A DNA stretch of 6,946 nucleotides from Lysobacteraceae bacterium (GTDB taxonomy: Bacteria > Pseudomonadota > Gammaproteobacteria > Steroidobacterales > Steroidobacteraceae): positions 1 to 6,946 of the forward strand of contig JAAYXG010000143.1 of the NCBI GenBank assembly GCA_012516015.1. The letters run 5' to 3'. This document shows, piece by piece, positions 4,997 through 6,946 of this stretch. A program made the translations under genes and the position numbers. The number at the start of each line of letters is the position of its first letter. The stretch's first letter is position 1. Below the pieces are notes generated by a model. It ran no database searches and was not told the DNA's origin. It saw only the letters and a list, made by a program, of their open reading frames with translations.

Positions 4997-6946
4997 TCAA
5001 CCCGCTTTCGCTGCCGGGGCAGGCGCCTGTGTCTTCAAAAACTCCGCGGCGCGCTCGAACTCGTGACGCAAGTCCGCTATGAGCGCTCTTAGGCTCGGCT
5101 GATCGAGCTGCGCCGCCTGGCTTTCGAGTGCGAGTGCGAGCGCGCACAAGGCGTTTGCGTGAATGTTGGCGCTCGCACCCTTTAGCTTGTGAGCCGCACG
5201 GCCGAGCGCGGTGCGGTCGAAGGCACCGATCGCGGCTTCGATCTCGCTCAGCACCTGTTCCCCGCTGGCGACAAACGTCGACGCAAGCTCATGCAGGAAC
5301 TCGACATCGCCTGCGGTGAGCTCGTTGAGCTTTGCGAGGTCGACCGGCACTTCCGTGCGCCCGTTTGCCCCGCTGCCGCCACCGTCCGTCTCGTCCGTGC
5401 GCGCGCCGAGACCGAAGCGTTCCAGCGTCTCGCGCAGGCGTGCCACCTCGATCGGCTTCGTCAGAAACGCATTCATGCCGGCTTCCATGCAGCGTTCGAG
5501 TTGTCCCGTCATCGCATTCGCCGTGAGCGCGACGATGGGCGTCTGCTCGTCCGGGCCTTCGAGCATCCGGATATGACGCGTCGCCGTGAGCCCGTCCATG
5601 ACCGGCATCTGCAGATCCATCAAGACGAGATCGAACGAGCTTTCCGAGAAAGCTTTCACCGCCTCGGCGCCATTGTCGGCGATCCGCACACTGCAACCCA
5701 TGCGCTCGAGCAGCCGGACTGCGACCTTCTGATTGACGGGGTTGTCTTCGACGAGCAGTACTCGCCCGTGCAAGCGCAGCGAACTATCGGCGATGGATAG
5801 TGTGCCGCGCGTGACGATCGGTTGGCTTTGCAGATGCCATTGCTTCGCTTCGCACGAGAGCACGCGATCGAGACACTCGAGCAGCTCGCGGGAACGGAGC
5901 GGCTTCGTGAGATACGCGGCAAATCCGAGCGCGGCGAACCGCTGCGCATCGCCATGCTCGTCCAAGGAGGTGAGCATGACGAGCCGCGCTCGCGACAGCT
6001 CGCTGTCGGTGTTGATGCGCTCGCCGAGCGCCGCACCATCCATGTCGGTCATCCGGTGATCGATGAGCACGGCTTCGAACGGATGCTCATCGACGAGCGC
6101 TTGCCGCATGAGCGCGAGCGCTTCGATACCGCTGCTCGCGAGCGACACTTCGTAGCCCGCATGCATGAGCTGACCGGCAATGACGCGACGGTTCGTCTCG
6201 TTGTCGTCGACTACGAGGAGCCGGCGACCGAGGCGCGACAGGTCGGGCTCCGTATCCACGCTGCCGTCGCTCGTCGCTTCGAAGGGCAACGTGAACCAGA
6301 AACACGATCCCTTGCCGAGCTCGCTTTGCACGCCAACCTCGCCGCCCATCATTTCGACGAGCCGACGCACGATCGACAGGCCGAGCCCGGTGCCGCCGAA
6401 ATGGCGCGTCGTCGAGGAATCCGCCTGAACGAACGGCCGGAACAGCGAGCTCAGGGTTTCGCGCGCAATACCGATGCCGGTGTCGCGCACTTCGAATCGC
6501 GTCAGCGACCGTCCGTTGCGGTCTTCGCCGACGTTGCTGACTTCGATGACGATCTCGCCGGTGTGCGTGAACTTGATCGCATTGCCGACGAGGTTCAGTA
6601 GACATTGCCGTAGGCGCTGCGGATCGCCTGTGACGCGCTCCGGTACGTCGCGATGCACGTGCAAGATCAGCTCGAGATGCTTGGCGGCCGCTTGCAGGGC
6701 CATCAGTCCGCCGACTTCTTCGACCGTGCCGCGCAGGTCGAGATCGACCGATTCGATATCGAGCTTGCCGGCTTCGATCTTGGAGAAATCGAGGATGTCG
6801 TTGATCACTGCGAGCAGCGAGTCGGCGCTCGAGCGAATCGTTTCGGCGTAATCGCGTTGCGTGCGGTCGAGCGCCGTATCGAGCAAGAGACCGGTCATCC
6901 CGATGATGCCGTTCATCGGCGTGCGAATCTCATGACTGACGTTCGC
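4997..6946 (-). CDS. Hybrid sensor histidine kinase, BarA/GacS-like (HisKA-HATPase-REC-REC-HPt), N-terminus outside window
   Basis: The frame is open to the window edge; the 649 residues present begin inside the HisKA domain with [13 protein letters not shown], so the phospho-histidine is residue 5 of the fragment and the ATG at 6916 is not a start. In order come the dimerisation helices (to about 60), an ATPase domain (about 98-222; N-box [21 protein letters not shown]), a first receiver (about 240-365), a second receiver (about 394-512), a Gly-rich linker (about 513-533) and an HPt domain (about 534-640; AAHKLKG, histidine near 586). The second receiver is canonical (E400-D401, D444 in [12 protein letters not shown]475, K497). 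The first keeps D247-D248, D296, T326 and K348 but has HRMTDMDG where Met-Pro is usual. This supports a His-Asp-His relay whose final acceptor is probably the REC-GGDEF protein encoded next. The sensor part and true start are missing, so barA/gacS names are not assigned. Confidence 0.93.
   Translation of the reverse strand, partial: ANVSHEIRTPMNGIIGMTGLLLDTALDRTQRDYAETIRSSADSLLAVINDILDFSKIEAGKLDIESVDLDLRGTVEEVGGLMALQAAAKHLELILHVHRDVPERVTGDPQRLRQCLLNLVGNAIKFTHTGEIVIEVSNVGEDRNGRSLTRFEVRDTGIGIARETLSSLFRPFVQADSSTTRHFGGTGLGLSIVRRLVEMMGGEVGVQSELGKGSCFWFTLPFEATSDGSVDTEPDLSRLGRRLLVVDDNETNRRVIAGQLMHAGYEVSLASSGIEALALMRQALVDEHPFEAVLIDHRMTDMDGAALGERINTDSELSRARLVMLTSLDEHGDAQRFAALGFAAYLTKPLRSRELLECLDRVLSCEAKQWHLQSQPIVTRGTLSIADSSLRLHGRVLLVEDNPVNQKVAVRLLERMGCSVRIADNGAEAVKAFSESSFDLVLMDLQMPVMDGLTATRHIRMLEGPDEQTPIVALTANAMTGQLERCMEAGMNAFLTKPIEVARLRETLERFGLGARTDETDGGGSGANGRTEVPVDLAKLNELTAGDVEFLHELASTFVASGEQVLSEIEAAIGAFDRTALGRAAHKLKGASANIHANALCALALALESQAAQLDQPSLRALIADLRHEFERAAEFLKTQAPAPAAKAG

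Noticed and set aside
5189..6601. Long plus-strand open frames opposite the hybrid kinase
   Set aside because: The minus strand encodes an unbroken series of receiver and HPt domains; these frames have no domain signature.

Overview
The window looks like chromosomal DNA from a GC-rich proteobacterium. A gammaproteobacterium of the Xanthomonadales/Steroidobacter kind would fit, because of the c-di-GMP response regulators, the tripartite hybrid kinase and the ECF/anti-sigma pair. That placement is an impression from gene content and base composition, not a measured result. I see no rRNA, tRNA, insertion sequence, CRISPR array, phage gene or plasmid gene. Coding density is high and gene order is compact.

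There are three blocks. Block 1 (1-1657, plus strand) holds the C-terminal end of a hybrid histidine kinase with a terminal receiver domain. It overlaps a REC-EAL response regulator, predicted to be a c-di-GMP phosphodiesterase of the RocR/PvrR architecture. Block 2 (about 1854-3888, plus strand) is a three-gene operon whose reading frames overlap by 4 nt at both junctions: an ECF sigma factor, a single-pass membrane protein read as its anti-sigma factor, and an exported DUF4097-like beta-solenoid protein. Block 3 (3967-6946, minus strand) holds a large BarA/GacS-like hybrid kinase (HisKA-HATPase-REC-REC-HPt, start outside the window). After an 85-nt gap comes a REC-GGDEF response regulator, predicted to be a diguanylate cyclase of WspR-like architecture with a conserved product-inhibition site.

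The window therefore places a c-di-GMP-degrading two-component module and a c-di-GMP-making phosphorelay module on opposite strands, pointing at each other, with a likely cell-envelope sigma operon between them. Catalytic and phospho-acceptor residues are intact in both output proteins, so both are probably active. A plausible reading is that phosphorylation from two different sensors raises or lowers c-di-GMP, while the sigma operon answers an envelope signal. No sequence evidence here links the sigma operon directly to c-di-GMP.

The non-coding parts are short: about 200 nt before the sigma gene (two nested inverted repeats), 78 nt between the convergent blocks (one hairpin), and 85 nt between the hybrid kinase and the cyclase (one interrupted palindrome). 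Individual families here are known. The unusual aspects are the arrangement and some details of the DUF4097 protein and the cysteine-free anti-sigma candidate.
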